Positions 42,543-51,988 are shown, numbered from the stretch's first letter. The stretch is DNA of 64,000 bases from Acinetobacter haemolyticus (GCF_900406815.1 NZ_OVCN01000012.1:62001-126000); one strand, 5' to 3'. Translations and numbers: made by a program. Notes: generated by a model not told the origin, from the sequence alone.

Positions 42543-43164
42543 GTGCTTTTTGAACTCTTGCCAATAACATTTTCTGGGCAATCGTTGGGATACCTTCTGC
42601 ATCAAAATATTCTTTATGGGCAAATTGAAATTTTGCTTGTAACAGCTGGCGTTCTATATCTCGGTTGAGGTGGCAGCCATCGCCAATGCGTTTTTGAATC
42701 GGCGTCAATAACGTTTGTAGCGATTGAATTTTGGTAGAGTCTGGATGTTTGACATGTTCAAGCAAGTGGAAGGTTCCGGTAGGTTTTAATACACGGAAAA
42801 CCTCTGCAAGGGCTTGGTCGAGTTGAGGAATACTGCACAGAGTCCATGTTGAAACCACATGATCCAATGAGGCATCAGCAAAAGGCAGTTTCTCTGCACT
42901 CGCTTGAATATGTTTGAGATAGAAAGGTGCATGTTGAAGTCGTTCTACTGCGAGCTGATAGATATCAGGATTTGGTTCTAAAGCATATAGCGTGTCGATA
43001 TTGCCATAAAACGGAATATTCAAGCCTGTGCCAAAGCCAATTTCCAAGACCGTACCTTCAATCGGCAGTAATAGCTCACGACGACGGTCCATCAGACTGG
43101 CTGTTTGCATGACTTGATTGAGTAAATGCGGAAAGATACGACGTTGATAAAATTGATAAATCAT
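42520..43164 (-). CDS. Class I SAM-dependent methyltransferase
   Basis: 214 residues. Motif I is VLEIGFGTGLNIPFY (about 38-52), then YALEPNP, a post-I LPFADASLDHVVSTWTLCSI, and RVLKPTGTFHLLEHV. The pattern is that of the UbiE/phospholipid-methylase-like group. Substrate unknown. The C-terminus overlaps the convergent nuclease-like gene by 23 bases. Confidence 0.88.
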   Translation of the reverse strand: MIYQFYQRRIFPHLLNQVMQTASLMDRRRELLLPIEGTVLEIGFGTGLNIPFYGNIDTLYALEPNPDIYQLAVERLQHAPFYLKHIQASAEKLPFADASLDHVVSTWTLCSIPQLDQALAEVFRVLKPTGTFHLLEHVKHPDSTKIQSLQTLLTPIQKRIGDGCHLNRDIERQLLQAKFQFAHKEYFDAEGIPTIAQKMLLARVQKAPSPQNQF

Positions 43165-43305
43165 ACAGCCCCTTACAACAGCACAAAAAGATGACCAAAT
43201 TGAGTTTGATTGTTACTAAAAAACGCACTTTTTTTCACCATCTAAGCATACTATGAAGAAAGTTAATTTTTAAGTTTATAGCGATATTTTGAGGATGATT
43301 GAGCC

Positions 43306-43869
43306 ATGAAAAAGCGTCTATGGATGAGTTTATGCATGGTTGCAGCACTTGGACAAACACATGCATCAAGCAATGGCGTCGAATACAATATTGCCAATGG
43401 CTTAGCACCAGTCGTGAAATACCAATCGATTTCTGTGCTTCAACCTTTTGATGGGAACTTTCGTATTCTCGGTTCTAAAGTCTATCATGATGATGAACAA
43501 GCAAAATTTTCACCGATCGATTATGCCGTGAGTTTGGATTTATTTGCAGATCCAGAAATTGCTCGGACGATTTCGGTTCGTCAGTATGATCGCTATCTCA
43601 ATTGGAATATGAAAACACTTCCTGTTCCACCTGATCAAGCCATAAAAATGGTATCGAATATGCACATTATTCCCGCGAATCCTGAAGTCGCTAAGCAGAT
43701 CAAACAGGTTAAGCGTGGGGATTTAGTCAACCTAAAAGGAGAGTTGGTTGAAGTGCGCGATAAAGATCTAGTTTGGACATCTTCGTTGACACCAGGAGGT
43801 GTGGGTGACGGTGCATGTGAGTTATTACGCGTAAGTTCGATTGAGTGGATCGAAAGACAGAAAATTTAA
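43306..43869 (+). CDS. Exported protein of unknown function
   Basis: 187 residues; signal peptide to about residue 21 (QTHA-S). The mature part contains ILGSKVYHDDEQAKFSPIDYAV and a beta-rich KRGDLVNLKGELVEVRDKD, which resembles a small barrel, followed by LTPGGVGDGACELLRV. The motif pattern is common in conserved periplasmic proteins of Acinetobacter and Pseudomonas, but I know no function. It is a single-gene unit with its own terminator. Confidence 0.82.
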   Translation: MKKRLWMSLCMVAALGQTHASSNGVEYNIANGLAPVVKYQSISVLQPFDGNFRILGSKVYHDDEQAKFSPIDYAVSLDLFADPEIARTISVRQYDRYLNWNMKTLPVPPDQAIKMVSNMHIIPANPEVAKQIKQVKRGDLVNLKGELVEVRDKDLVWTSSLTPGGVGDGACELLRVSSIEWIERQKI

Positions 43870-43907
43870 AAAACCCTGATTTTACACCCTAAGATTTTAA
43901 AGACGAC

Positions 43908-43938
43908 AAGCCCCGAGTTAATCACAAGGGGCTTTTTT
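43908..43938 (+). terminator. Terminator after the exported 187-residue protein
   Basis: AAGCCCC (43908-43914) pairs with GGGGCTT (43928-43934) around a 13-base loop and is followed by TTTT. Confidence 0.85.
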
Positions 43939-43969
43939 ATAATGTTCAATACCGTAGATTTAATTAAAT

Positions 43970-44515
43970 TTATTCGTTTTCAGGGGTTTGCTTGCTTCTC
44001 CAATGATGCAATTGGCTTTGTGCATGCAGATACTGATTGAGTTGATCGACCTGCTGGGCTGAGTCAGCTTGAGAATTAGGTTGATCCAAAACTTTCGCTT
44101 GATGTTCCCAATAACTATAGAGTAGACCTTGGATATAACGTCCTTGCTCAGTTTTTAGATCAAGTTCCTTGAGCATGGTCAGTGCTGATTTAACATTGTC
44201 TTTCTGGCGCTGTTGTTCGAATTCGGGAGTAAGGGTTCCTTCTTCGCGCATTTTTGCCACTTCAATTTCCATGCTGTCCGTCATCTCTGTGAAGCGCTGA
44301 TCATAATCTTCTAAACGGGCAATATCAGCGGCATCATTTGCAGTATCTGGAAATTGTTTAATGGCCACTGGATTGAGTTGACCAATAGCATCCTTCACAG
44401 ACTCACTGCGTTGATCGCTTGATCGAGTGGGTTCTTGTTCTTTGTTACACGCGCTGAGCATGAGAGCAGCAGTTAAAGTACAGGTGATCGCCAGCGTTTT
44501 TTTAATTTTAGACAT
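43970..44515 (-). CDS. Putative lipoprotein of unknown function
   Basis: 181 residues from ATG 44515 (MSKIKKTLAITC). Lipobox LSAC near residues 19-22 followed by NKEQEP. The mature part is helical and charged (QRFTEMTDSMEIEVAKMREEG). GAG lies seven bases before the ATG; a TTG at 44527 overlapping the upstream stop is also in frame. It follows the methyltransferase by eight bases, so the two are probably cotranscribed, with no evident functional link. Confidence 0.82.
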   Translation of the reverse strand: MSKIKKTLAITCTLTAALMLSACNKEQEPTRSSDQRSESVKDAIGQLNPVAIKQFPDTANDAADIARLEDYDQRFTEMTDSMEIEVAKMREEGTLTPEFEQQRQKDNVKSALTMLKELDLKTEQGRYIQGLLYSYWEHQAKVLDQPNSQADSAQQVDQLNQYLHAQSQLHHWRSKQTPENE

Positions 44516-44523
44516 AGTTACAC

Positions 44524-45303
44524 TCAAGTTGATATCTTCTGAAAATGATAAGCAAAGGTACGATAAGGAAAATCAATCTGATCTTGCGGATTTAATCCCG
44601 TAAAATCAAATACAATTTGCTCAAATTTTGCCTTTAATCGTTGTTGCTCCTGTTGAGGCATGGCTGCAATAAAACTGGTCGAGAGCAAACGCTTACTGAC
44701 CACTTGTTCAACCGTACCATGATGATAGAGTTGGAAGTTCTGTAGTCCATTGAATTTGAACAGTCCTTGATGTTCAAATACCTGTTTCCATTGTCCAGTA
44801 TGGTAACGAGGCGTATCACCTTCGAATGGTGCAATCTCATTTGCTAGGGCTTTCACCCAATCGACTTCAACATCACGTTGATTCCAAATCAGGCCTAAAT
44901 GCCCTGAGGGTGCCAACACACGATGCATTTCGGTCAGTGTCTCTAAATTTGCAAACCAGTGAAAAGATTGTGCACAAATAATGGCATCTATTGATTCATT
45001 CTCCAACGGCAATTGATCACTAAATGCTTGCAGTGAAATCACCATAGGATGACTCTGTTGTAGTTGTTGTAACATCTCTGTTACAGGTTCGATTGCAATA
45101 ATTTTTGCTTGAGTTTGTAAGAGGTAAGGTAAGAATTTGCCAGTCCCAGAACCCAAGTCGATAACAGTGGAATTTTCATCTATTTGGAGTCGATCTTGCA
45201 GCCAAACCCCTATTTCTTGTGGATAATTGGGGCGCACTTGTTGATAGAGTTCAGCCCCTAAACTAAAGCCCTTCTGTGCAGCTGGATGTAAGGATTGTGT
45301 CAT
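44524..45303 (-). CDS. Class I SAM-dependent methyltransferase
   Basis: 259 residues. Motif I is VIDLGSGTGKFLPYL (about 48-62), followed by IIAIEPVTEMLQQL, ESIDAIICAQSFHWF and HRVLAPSGHLGLIWNQRDVEVDWV. This matches the Methyltransf_11 group related to trans-aconitate and small-molecule methyltransferases. Substrate unknown. Upstream of the lipoprotein gene in the same unit. Confidence 0.9.
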   Translation of the reverse strand: MTQSLHPAAQKGFSLGAELYQQVRPNYPQEIGVWLQDRLQIDENSTVIDLGSGTGKFLPYLLQTQAKIIAIEPVTEMLQQLQQSHPMVISLQAFSDQLPLENESIDAIICAQSFHWFANLETLTEMHRVLAPSGHLGLIWNQRDVEVDWVKALANEIAPFEGDTPRYHTGQWKQVFEHQGLFKFNGLQNFQLYHHGTVEQVVSKRLLSTSFIAAMPQQEQQRLKAKFEQIVFDFTGLNPQDQIDFPYRTFAYHFQKIST

Positions 45304-45415
45304 TTTTTGCGCTTTTTAATCTGCCGGATCTCTATAAAATAAGATACTCCGCAATTTTGGATTGGCAAAGTAAGTATTTGTTGATTCCCATCAAGGATCT
45401 TTTTTTAGTGTGAGC

Positions 45416-46687
45416 ATGGATAAACAAATAATATTTGAAGATGATCATATTCGCGTTATTTTTTTAAAAGGTTCAAGTGATACTTTAGTAGTTTCGTTTG
45501 GCGATTTGATTAGTCGCGCTAAAGGCATGTCCATCAATGCTGAAAAATCATTAATAAAATATCAATATAACGTGATCGGCATCATGCCGAAGCAGAAAAC
45601 ATGGTTTCCTAAAAGTAGCATGCTTAACATGCAGCAACAGATTCAACCGTTTTTAGCACAGTTTAAAGAGCGAGTGGGCTACGGTGGCTCGATGGGTGGC
45701 TATGCCGCCATTAAATATTCAAATTTATTGAATATGCAAAAAATTGTTGCTTTCGTACCGCAATACACCATTGATCCTGATGTGGTACAAGATCGCCGTT
45801 ATGCAGAATTTTTTGATGGATCAATTCATCAACATATGGAAATTCAACCTGATGAAGTCGATTCATCTCGTGAATATATTATTGTCTATGATCCGTATTT
45901 TGCCGAAGACAAAGAACATTTTTTAAAAATTAAACCATTATTGCCTCAGATGCATGTGATTCATTTGCCCTTTACAGGACATGAGGCACTTTCTGTTCTG
46001 GCGAGTTCGGAATTACTCAATGATTTTGTAGAAAAACCATTTGATATTACCTATTTCTATAAGCGGGTTCGGCAAGTTAAGAAGCAAAGCAAGTTTTATT
46101 ACCGCCATGTGCTTGATGCTTTGTTGCCTCGACATCATCATGCTTTATTGAAGATTTTAGAAAAGAATGATCTCCAGTTAGATGAACGTTACTTTGATGC
46201 GACGATGAAACAAAAACTCGTGCAGCAATTGTTTAGATTGAAACAAGGAACTGAGCAGAATTTAGTAAAATTAGGTGCATTACCCCATTTTGTGCAACAA
46301 AATGGGGCGGGCAGTCCAAAAATTAGCACAGGACAGCAGGAATTCTTGGTTTTTAATCTGGTGAGCTTAAAACTCGAAAGCTATACAGCAGATGTGATTG
46401 CTGCACAGTCGCAATATTTGCTCCCTTTAAATGGGAAAAGCACTGCCTTGATCGAGTTGGAATTGAATGGTGACCATTATTTATTGACGATGAATGATCG
46501 TGGTATCCATAAATTGATCGCTTTGGGTGACCCACTGCCTTTGGATCAAACTCCCTTGATTTTTAAGCAATATGCTGAATTTTGCAGTGTGAGTTATAAG
46601 CAACTGACTTTGTCTTGTGATGGGCACGGCTTAACTCATTTTATTGAAAATAATGTGGATGAACAGACCAAGTTACATTTGGTCTAA
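45416..46687 (+). CDS. Alpha/beta-hydrolase-like protein with a unique C-terminal half
   Basis: 423 residues. A hydrolase elbow GYGGSMGGYAAIKYSNLL gives a candidate nucleophile serine. VYDPYFAEDKEHF could supply the acid and HLPFTGHEALSVL the histidine, in the right order. The C-terminal 200 residues match nothing I recognise. GTG at 45410 is an alternative start. It has no signal peptide, so it acts in the cytoplasm. Substrate unknown. Confidence 0.8.
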   Translation: MDKQIIFEDDHIRVIFLKGSSDTLVVSFGDLISRAKGMSINAEKSLIKYQYNVIGIMPKQKTWFPKSSMLNMQQQIQPFLAQFKERVGYGGSMGGYAAIKYSNLLNMQKIVAFVPQYTIDPDVVQDRRYAEFFDGSIHQHMEIQPDEVDSSREYIIVYDPYFAEDKEHFLKIKPLLPQMHVIHLPFTGHEALSVLASSELLNDFVEKPFDITYFYKRVRQVKKQSKFYYRHVLDALLPRHHHALLKILEKNDLQLDERYFDATMKQKLVQQLFRLKQGTEQNLVKLGALPHFVQQNGAGSPKISTGQQEFLVFNLVSLKLESYTADVIAAQSQYLLPLNGKSTALIELELNGDHYLLTMNDRGIHKLIALGDPLPLDQTPLIFKQYAEFCSVSYKQLTLSCDGHGLTHFIENNVDEQTKLHLV

Positions 46688-46706
46688 ATGAGAAATCCGA
46701 AGCAAT

Positions 46707-46740
46707 AAAAAAGCCTTTTGAATCGTCAAAAGGCTTTTTT
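46707..46740. terminator. Bidirectional terminator after the hydrolase-like gene
   Basis: AAAAAAGCCTTTTGA (46707-46721) and TCAAAAGGCTTTTTT (46726-46740) pair perfectly around ATCG, with A- and T-runs. It serves the convergent 46757-47419 gene too. Confidence 0.94.
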
Positions 46741-46756
46741 TGTTGAATAGGTGAGC

Positions 46757-47419
46757 TTAGTTTGCACCCACTTTAGCATTGGTGTTCACATTTGCATTTA
46801 CACCTAATACTTTTACGCCAACATTCGCACCCGCTTGTGCTTGTTTCTTGTCTGCATTTAGACCTGTTTGTGCTTGTACAGAAGAGTTACCAACATGAAC
46901 GCCAGCCTGAGTATTTAGACCAACTGATTTTGTCTCAGCTTTACGCTCTTGATAACGTTGTTTTGCTTCTGCACGCTTTTCAGCAGAAATGGCTTTACCG
47001 TCAGCAGCATGATTTTCATGCGCTGATTTTCTTGCTTCGATACGTTGTTTAACATCCGCAGTCTTTTCAGCAGCTAAAGCGCGACCATCCACTGCTTTAT
47101 CTACAGCGTAGTTGGTGCCATTTTTAACGGCAGTGCCAGTGGTATGTACAACAGATGAACCAACATTTGCAGCAGCTCCCACTGTTTTCTGGGTAGCATT
47201 AACCCCAGTATTTACAGCGGCATGACCAACATGATTGGCTGCCTGACCTACACCTTGTGCTGTATTTTTGACTGCACCTGTAACGCCTTTAATTAAGCCG
47301 TTTGGCTGTACAGAAACTTGTGCTGAGCCACTTGCATTTGCACCCACGTTTTGTGCAAAAACAGATGCAGAAGCAAGGATAGTTGTTGTCACGATAGCTG
47401 TTTTGATCATTTTTTTCAT
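46757..47419 (-). CDS. Exported low-complexity protein of unknown function
   Basis: 220 residues with a signal peptide to about residue 22 (VFAQ). The mature part is rich in A, V, N, G and K. It carries a near-repeat of about 30 residues (DGRALAAEKTADVKQRIEARK, DGKAISAEKRAEAKQRYQERK in outline) and a C-terminal array of VGVNAN/AGANVG-like units. No enzyme motif. Possibly a periplasmic or surface structural protein. AGGA with seven-base spacing supports the start. Confidence 0.82.
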   Translation of the reverse strand: MKKMIKTAIVTTTILASASVFAQNVGANASGSAQVSVQPNGLIKGVTGAVKNTAQGVGQAANHVGHAAVNTGVNATQKTVGAAANVGSSVVHTTGTAVKNGTNYAVDKAVDGRALAAEKTADVKQRIEARKSAHENHAADGKAISAEKRAEAKQRYQERKAETKSVGLNTQAGVHVGNSSVQAQTGLNADKKQAQAGANVGVKVLGVNANVNTNAKVGAN

Positions 47420-48010
47420 TGCGGTTTCCTTTAGTGATGTGCCACATCAAGGCACTTCGTAATCGCAATTGCATCATAGCGATCAAAAAGGAGAAAGCTA
47501 TGGATTTCAGCAAAACTTTACAAGCACGTTACAGCAAAAACACACTTTAGCGATAAATTGTGGAGAATGCTTAAACCCATAAATATGTGAAATATATAAT
47601 TTTAAGTAAAATTTAAATGAAGAAATATTTTATAAATGAGTAGGTCCTATCCTCAGCCACTTTGATAAGAAAAATTAAAAAATAAGAGGCGTGTTGTGCT
47701 CTTTTAACTCAACTTTAAATTAGATGAAAAAATGGCATTTTTATTGCTTGGTATAAAAACATGGAAAATTTATTTCGGATTTTTATTAAATATTTTGATC
47801 TAGACAGAAAACTTTTCATCTCTCAAACCATTTTTACTTTGAGGTAATCGCCGTCTAAAAGCCAAACGTTATAACAATTTGCATTTAACTGATTTGAATG
47901 TTTGTAAAATATGAAAATTAATGTGAATATTAATGTTAATAATTATTGGTTAATAGATGATTAAAACAAAACCTTGCAATAAGCAGTAAAAGAAACATTG
48001 GAGCTTATAA
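47420..48010. other. 591-base intergenic region with a gene remnant
   Basis: Long AT-rich spacer. A 17-codon ORF with an ideal ribosome site lies at 47500-47550. Beyond it I see no ORF, terminator or repeat. The rest holds the promoter of the following small gene. Confidence 0.5.
47500..47550 (+). pseudogene. Possible 5' stub of a nitroreductase gene
   Basis: AAGGAG, six bases, then ATG and sixteen codons reading MDFSKTLQARYSKNTL before TAG. The opening resembles the N-terminus of NfsB-type nitroreductases (MDF-x-x-x-L-x-x-RYS/T-x-K). The remainder of such a gene is absent. A short leader peptide is another possibility, but it lies over 450 bases from the next gene. Confidence 0.4.
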
Positions 48011-48319
48011 ATGAAAATGATTGCAGCATTTTTACTCTTATTGGTTGGATTGGGCGTAATCGTGCTTTATTTCCAGCCATCTGATCCACTGACTTCATCA
48101 AATGATCTGTATATCCATCAGATAAAAGATGAGTATCTTGAAGTTTCTTCCAAACCATTTAACCAGCAGGAGGTGAGCCAAACAAAGATTAAAACAACAA
48201 CTTTAAATCAAACTGATACATCGGATGAGGAGGCTCAATTTTATAACACCAAAAGTGATCCAGCGATTCAACCGATAGATCCAGAAACAGATCCAGCAAA
48301 TCAAATTAAAACACTTTAA
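48011..48319 (+). CDS. Small membrane-anchored protein of unknown function
   Basis: 102 residues. An N-terminal hydrophobic helix (MIAAFLLLLVGLGVIVLYF) is followed by a hydrophilic tail rich in T, Q, D and P. No family recognised. GGAG lies seven bases before the ATG. It is 70 bases upstream of the subtilase, separated by two tandem hairpins, and may be cotranscribed with it. Confidence 0.75.
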   Translation: MKMIAAFLLLLVGLGVIVLYFQPSDPLTSSNDLYIHQIKDEYLEVSSKPFNQQEVSQTKIKTTTLNQTDTSDEEAQFYNTKSDPAIQPIDPETDPANQIKTL

Positions 48320-48326
48320 TCATTGC

Positions 48327-48376
48327 ATGGTCTTTATCCAAGACCATCAGTGATAGCTGTTCTTTATCCAAGAACA
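48327..48376 (+). repeat. Two tandem hairpins with the same TATCC loop
   Basis: ATGGTCTT-TATCC-AAGACCAT (48327-48347) and TGTTCTT-TATCC-AAGAACA (48358-48376) share loop and inner stem. The second ends three bases before the GGAG of the subtilase gene. Without U-tracts they do not look like terminators; control of translation or mRNA processing is possible. Confidence 0.7.
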
Positions 48377-48389
48377 ATGGAGATAAAAA

Positions 48390-49733
48390 TTGAAAAATAA
48401 AACCTTATTATTACTAAGTTTATGTATTTTATACAGTACCCATGCAGCAGCAGGACTAAGCGCAACTCAGTTAAAGCAACAGTTGGATTCAACAGCTTTA
48501 GCTAAAGTTGCCAAAGGCAAGATTGACCTTAACGCTTTGGTGAACAATGAGTCAAATGATTTACTCATTGAATATGAGACGAATTTTTCTCATATTTCCC
48601 CAAGTGCGGAAAAGCGGAGTTATATTGCTGAGGGAAAAACCCAGTTTAAAGCAAAATTTGCTAAAGCTTCTGGTTTCCAGACGTTACGTGAATTCAATGG
48701 AATACCGATGGGGCTCTATCGAATTCAAGACCGAAAGACACTGGCTCAGGTTCTAAATGATCCTTCGGTCAAAGGGGTATATCCGAATCGTAAAAATACA
48801 CCGACCACGATGCAAAGCTTACCTTTAATCAATCAACCTCAAGCTGCCACTAATGGCTTTACAGGAGAAGGTTCGAGTGTGGTGGTGATTGATACTGGGG
48901 TGAATTACAAACACTCGGATTTTGGCTGTACTGCAGTGAATACACCTAGCGCAACCTGTCGTGTGGTGTATTCCTTTGATAGTGCACCCGATGATGGGAG
49001 TCTAGATGATGATGGGCACGGCAGTAATGTTGCTGCAATTGTTGCTAAAGTTGCGACTAAAACCAAAATCATTGGTATTGATGCATTTAGAAAGGTCAGA
49101 TCCCAAGGACAATGGGCCAGCACAGCCTATGATAGTGATATTCTCGCAGGTGTAAATTGGGCAGTAAATAATGCTCAAGCCTATAATATTAAAGCGATTA
49201 ATATGAGTTTGGGCGTGCCTGGAGTGAAATATACCTCAGAATGCCAAAACAGTAGTTACGCAACTGCCTTTGCCAATGCACGTGCAGCCGGGGTTGTTCC
49301 TGTCGTCGCATCTGGTAATGATGGATTTGCTGATGGGATATCTTCACCAGCATGTGTGGCAGGTGCCGTGAGTGTAGGTGCTGTATACGATAGTAATCTG
49401 GGAAGTTTAGCGTGGAGTAATTGTACTGATAGAACTACAAATGCGGATAAGGTTACTTGTTTCAGCAATGGTGGTTCACTGGTCACTTTACTCGCACCAG
49501 GTGCATTGATTACCGCAGGTGGTGAGACACAAGGTGGAACATCACAAGCTGCACCGCATGTGGCAGGGGCGATAGCATTGTTGCGTGCCAATAGTGTGAG
49601 TCCAACGGAAAGCATTGATCAAACTATTCATCGCTTGAGAGTCACAGGCAAGTCAGTTACCGATACGAGAACTGGTTTGGTCTTCCCGCGTATTGATGTA
49701 TTGGCTGCAAGTAACGGCTTATCATCCAATTAA
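48390..49733 (+). CDS. Secreted subtilisin-like serine protease (S8)
   Basis: 447 residues. Signal peptide to about residue 21; an inhibitor I9-like propeptide spans about 55-133. Catalytic residues are D168 (VVVIDTGVNY), H210 (DDDGHGSNVAAI) and S385 (GGTSQAAPHVAGA), with oxyanion N310 (ASGND). Several cysteines may form disulfides. The start codon is TTG, with GGAG seven bases upstream. It is expected to be exported and self-activated; degradation of extracellular proteins is the likely role. Confidence 0.93.
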   Translation: MKNKTLLLLSLCILYSTHAAAGLSATQLKQQLDSTALAKVAKGKIDLNALVNNESNDLLIEYETNFSHISPSAEKRSYIAEGKTQFKAKFAKASGFQTLREFNGIPMGLYRIQDRKTLAQVLNDPSVKGVYPNRKNTPTTMQSLPLINQPQAATNGFTGEGSSVVVIDTGVNYKHSDFGCTAVNTPSATCRVVYSFDSAPDDGSLDDDGHGSNVAAIVAKVATKTKIIGIDAFRKVRSQGQWASTAYDSDILAGVNWAVNNAQAYNIKAINMSLGVPGVKYTSECQNSSYATAFANARAAGVVPVVASGNDGFADGISSPACVAGAVSVGAVYDSNLGSLAWSNCTDRTTNADKVTCFSNGGSLVTLLAPGALITAGGETQGGTSQAAPHVAGAIALLRANSVSPTESIDQTIHRLRVTGKSVTDTRTGLVFPRIDVLAASNGLSSN

Positions 49734-49784
49734 GGTTAATTTTTTATAGTTTAAATTGATCTAGAGTACGTTTAAAAGTGCCAT

Positions 49785-49822
49785 AACTCGTTGCATGATC
49801 TTAATCTGCAACGAGTTTTTTT
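49785..49822. terminator. Terminator after the subtilase
   Basis: AACTCGTTGCA (49785-49795) pairs with TGCAACGAGTT (49807-49817) and runs into Ts. It lies between convergent genes. Confidence 0.9.
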
Positions 49823-49827
49823 AATTA

Positions 49828-50241
49828 TTAATGACATTTAGCTAAATTGTCAGCACTAAAATTACTTTGCAGCTTCTTAAAATTTGCTTGAATGGCTGGT
49901 TCTTGAATATTAAATATGGCGGATGTTTGAGTTGGTGAGCTTAGATTATCCGAATACTGTTTTGTATTCGTGCTCGCTGAAATTAAGCCTTGACGGTTAA
50001 AAATCCAATGTTCCACAGCTTGCCCTCCTTCAAAATTGCCTGTGAATTCGATGAAGCAATTTTTGGGTTGTTGGATGAGTCGAGCGGTATTGTTTTCGGT
50101 CGTAGGGGTTGCTTCGATATTTTGAACTTGTTCTAAAATTTGAGTAGCTGTAGTTGTCTGGATCGGAGAGGAAGAACAGCCTGTAAAGATAAGGCTTGTG
50201 GTGATTGAAAATAAAAGTGCTTTTAACGGCGTTACATTCAT
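49828..50241 (-). CDS. Putative lipoprotein of unknown function
   Basis: 137 residues from ATG 50241 (MNVTPLKALLFSI). Lipobox FTGC at about residues 18-21, followed by SSSPIQ. The mature domain contains CFIEFTGNFEGGQAVEHWIFNRQGLISAS and a C-terminal cysteine. In-frame start 50274 is less likely, as it would add 11 residues before the signal. No family recognised. Confidence 0.78.
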   Translation of the reverse strand: MNVTPLKALLFSITTSLIFTGCSSSPIQTTTATQILEQVQNIEATPTTENNTARLIQQPKNCFIEFTGNFEGGQAVEHWIFNRQGLISASTNTKQYSDNLSSPTQTSAIFNIQEPAIQANFKKLQSNFSADNLAKCH

Positions 50242-50476
50242 ATGCGAAATTCCAGTTCTATAGATATCAATCATTTCAGTGTGTCGGCAAAGCGAGTTAA
50301 GTTCAATTTAGTTTTTGAAATGGCCATGTAAATTTATAATGAATTCTTTGGAAAAGATAAAAATATAATGAGCAATTTGTATCAAAAATGACCATCGGAA
50401 AGGTCAGTCCGGTTAATGAACTTATTTTTAGTTTATGCCATGTTGTATGCGGAATGAAAATAAGGGAAAACGAGTC

Positions 50477-51973
50477 ATGAATACCAAGTCGAAGACTGTG
50501 CCATTTTATCGAGTGATTGTAATCGGTGGTGGTTTTGCTGGTTTAGGGGCTGCGATTAAACTCAAACAAGCGGGTATTCATGATTTTATCTTGCTCGAAA
50601 AAGCCAATGAACTGGGTGGTGTATGGCGTGAAAATACCTATCCGGGATGTGCCTGTGATGTGCCGTCGGCATTGTATTCATATTCTTTTGAGCCGAATCC
50701 TACATGGAGCCGAGTGTTCGCGGGACAAGCGGAAATCAAACAATATTTACAGAACACTGCGCAGAAATATAAAGTTTTACCTCATGTTCATTTCAATCAA
50801 GAAGCTTTAGCTGCAACATGGTCGGATGTTAAACAGTGTTGGATTATCAAAACCAATCAAGGTGAATTCCATTCACAATTTGCGATCATGGCATGTGGGC
50901 CAATGCATGAACCTGTGATCCCAAATGTAAAAGGTCTGAAAGATTTTGGAGGTGAGATTTTCCATTCATCTCGTTGGCGACATGACTTAGATTTAGCAGG
51001 TAAACGTGTTGCGGTGATTGGTACAGGCGCATCTGCAATTCAGTTTGTGCCGCAGATCCAGCCTTTGGTAAAACAACTCACAGTATTTCAACGTACACCG
51101 CATTGGGTATTACCAAAATCTGATATGCCACTGCCAAGTGCCATTCAAACTTTATTTAAATATGTCCCTGTCACTCAGTCGGTAATGCGAGGTTCAGTCT
51201 ATGGCATCTTTGAAACCTTAAATGGTGGATTACAAAGCAATGCTGCGATGCGACAAGTACAGCGTATTGCTGAATTTCATATCAAACAGGGTATCAAAAA
51301 CCCTGAGTTACGCGCTAAAGTGATGCCAAATTATGTGATCGGCTGTAAACGCATTCTGCAATCTAATGAATGGTATCCAGCCTTAGCCCAAGACAATGTC
51401 AATGTTGTCGCAGGTGCGTTGAGCGAAGTCAAAGGCAAGCAGTTGATTGCCAGTGATGGTTCAAGCTTTGAGGCTGATGTGATCATTCTTGGGACGGGTT
51501 TTGAGGTGGCTGAACCGCCAATTGCACAGCGTGTCTATAACCGTTATGGACAAACTATGTCTGATGTATGGCAGGGCAGTCCAGAAGGTTATATGGGAAC
51601 TATGGTGGCAGATTGCCCGAATGGCTTTTTGATGTTTGGACCGAATATTGCGGTGAGTTCTTCAGCTTTCATCATTATTGAAGCGCAGCTCACCTATATT
51701 ATGGATGCGTTAAAACAAGCGATTCAAAACAATATCAAAACTATAGAACCCGATCCTGTGCGTATGGCTGATTTTAATCAACGCGTACAAGAAGCTTTGC
51801 AAACCACTGTCTGGAACAAGGGTGGTTGTCAGAGTTATTTCATTGATCGGAACGGGCGCAATAGTACGGTATGGCCGTGGACAACGTTTAAGATGCGTCA
51901 GAAACTCAGCCGTTTTAATTTAAATGAATATCTGATTGATCATCAGGTTAAGTTGGAAACTGAAACAGCTTAA
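50477..51973 (+). CDS. Flavin-containing (Baeyer-Villiger-type) monooxygenase
   Basis: 498 residues from ATG 50477. The FAD Rossmann motif is VIGGGFAGLGAAIKLKQAG, the NADPH motif VAVIGTGASAIQFVPQIQP. LGGVWRENTYPGCACDVPS and the fingerprint-like FHSSRWRHD (F-x-G-x3-H-x3-W variant) point to the BVMO/FMO class B group. Such enzymes insert oxygen next to ketones or oxygenate sulfides, using NADPH. Substrate unknown. An upstream ATG at 50447 region is not needed: GGGA fits ATG 50477. Confidence 0.9.
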   Translation: MNTKSKTVPFYRVIVIGGGFAGLGAAIKLKQAGIHDFILLEKANELGGVWRENTYPGCACDVPSALYSYSFEPNPTWSRVFAGQAEIKQYLQNTAQKYKVLPHVHFNQEALAATWSDVKQCWIIKTNQGEFHSQFAIMACGPMHEPVIPNVKGLKDFGGEIFHSSRWRHDLDLAGKRVAVIGTGASAIQFVPQIQPLVKQLTVFQRTPHWVLPKSDMPLPSAIQTLFKYVPVTQSVMRGSVYGIFETLNGGLQSNAAMRQVQRIAEFHIKQGIKNPELRAKVMPNYVIGCKRILQSNEWYPALAQDNVNVVAGALSEVKGKQLIASDGSSFEADVIILGTGFEVAEPPIAQRVYNRYGQTMSDVWQGSPEGYMGTMVADCPNGFLMFGPNIAVSSSAFIIIEAQLTYIMDALKQAIQNNIKTIEPDPVRMADFNQRVQEALQTTVWNKGGCQSYFIDRNGRNSTVWPWTTFKMRQKLSRFNLNEYLIDHQVKLETETA

Positions 51974-51988
51974 ATCTCTCTTATTATT

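Noticed and set aside
46757..47419. Late-embryogenesis-abundant-like (LEA) stress protein
   Set aside because: The low-complexity composition is suggestive only; the signal peptide and VGVNAN-type repeats do not match a defined LEA motif.
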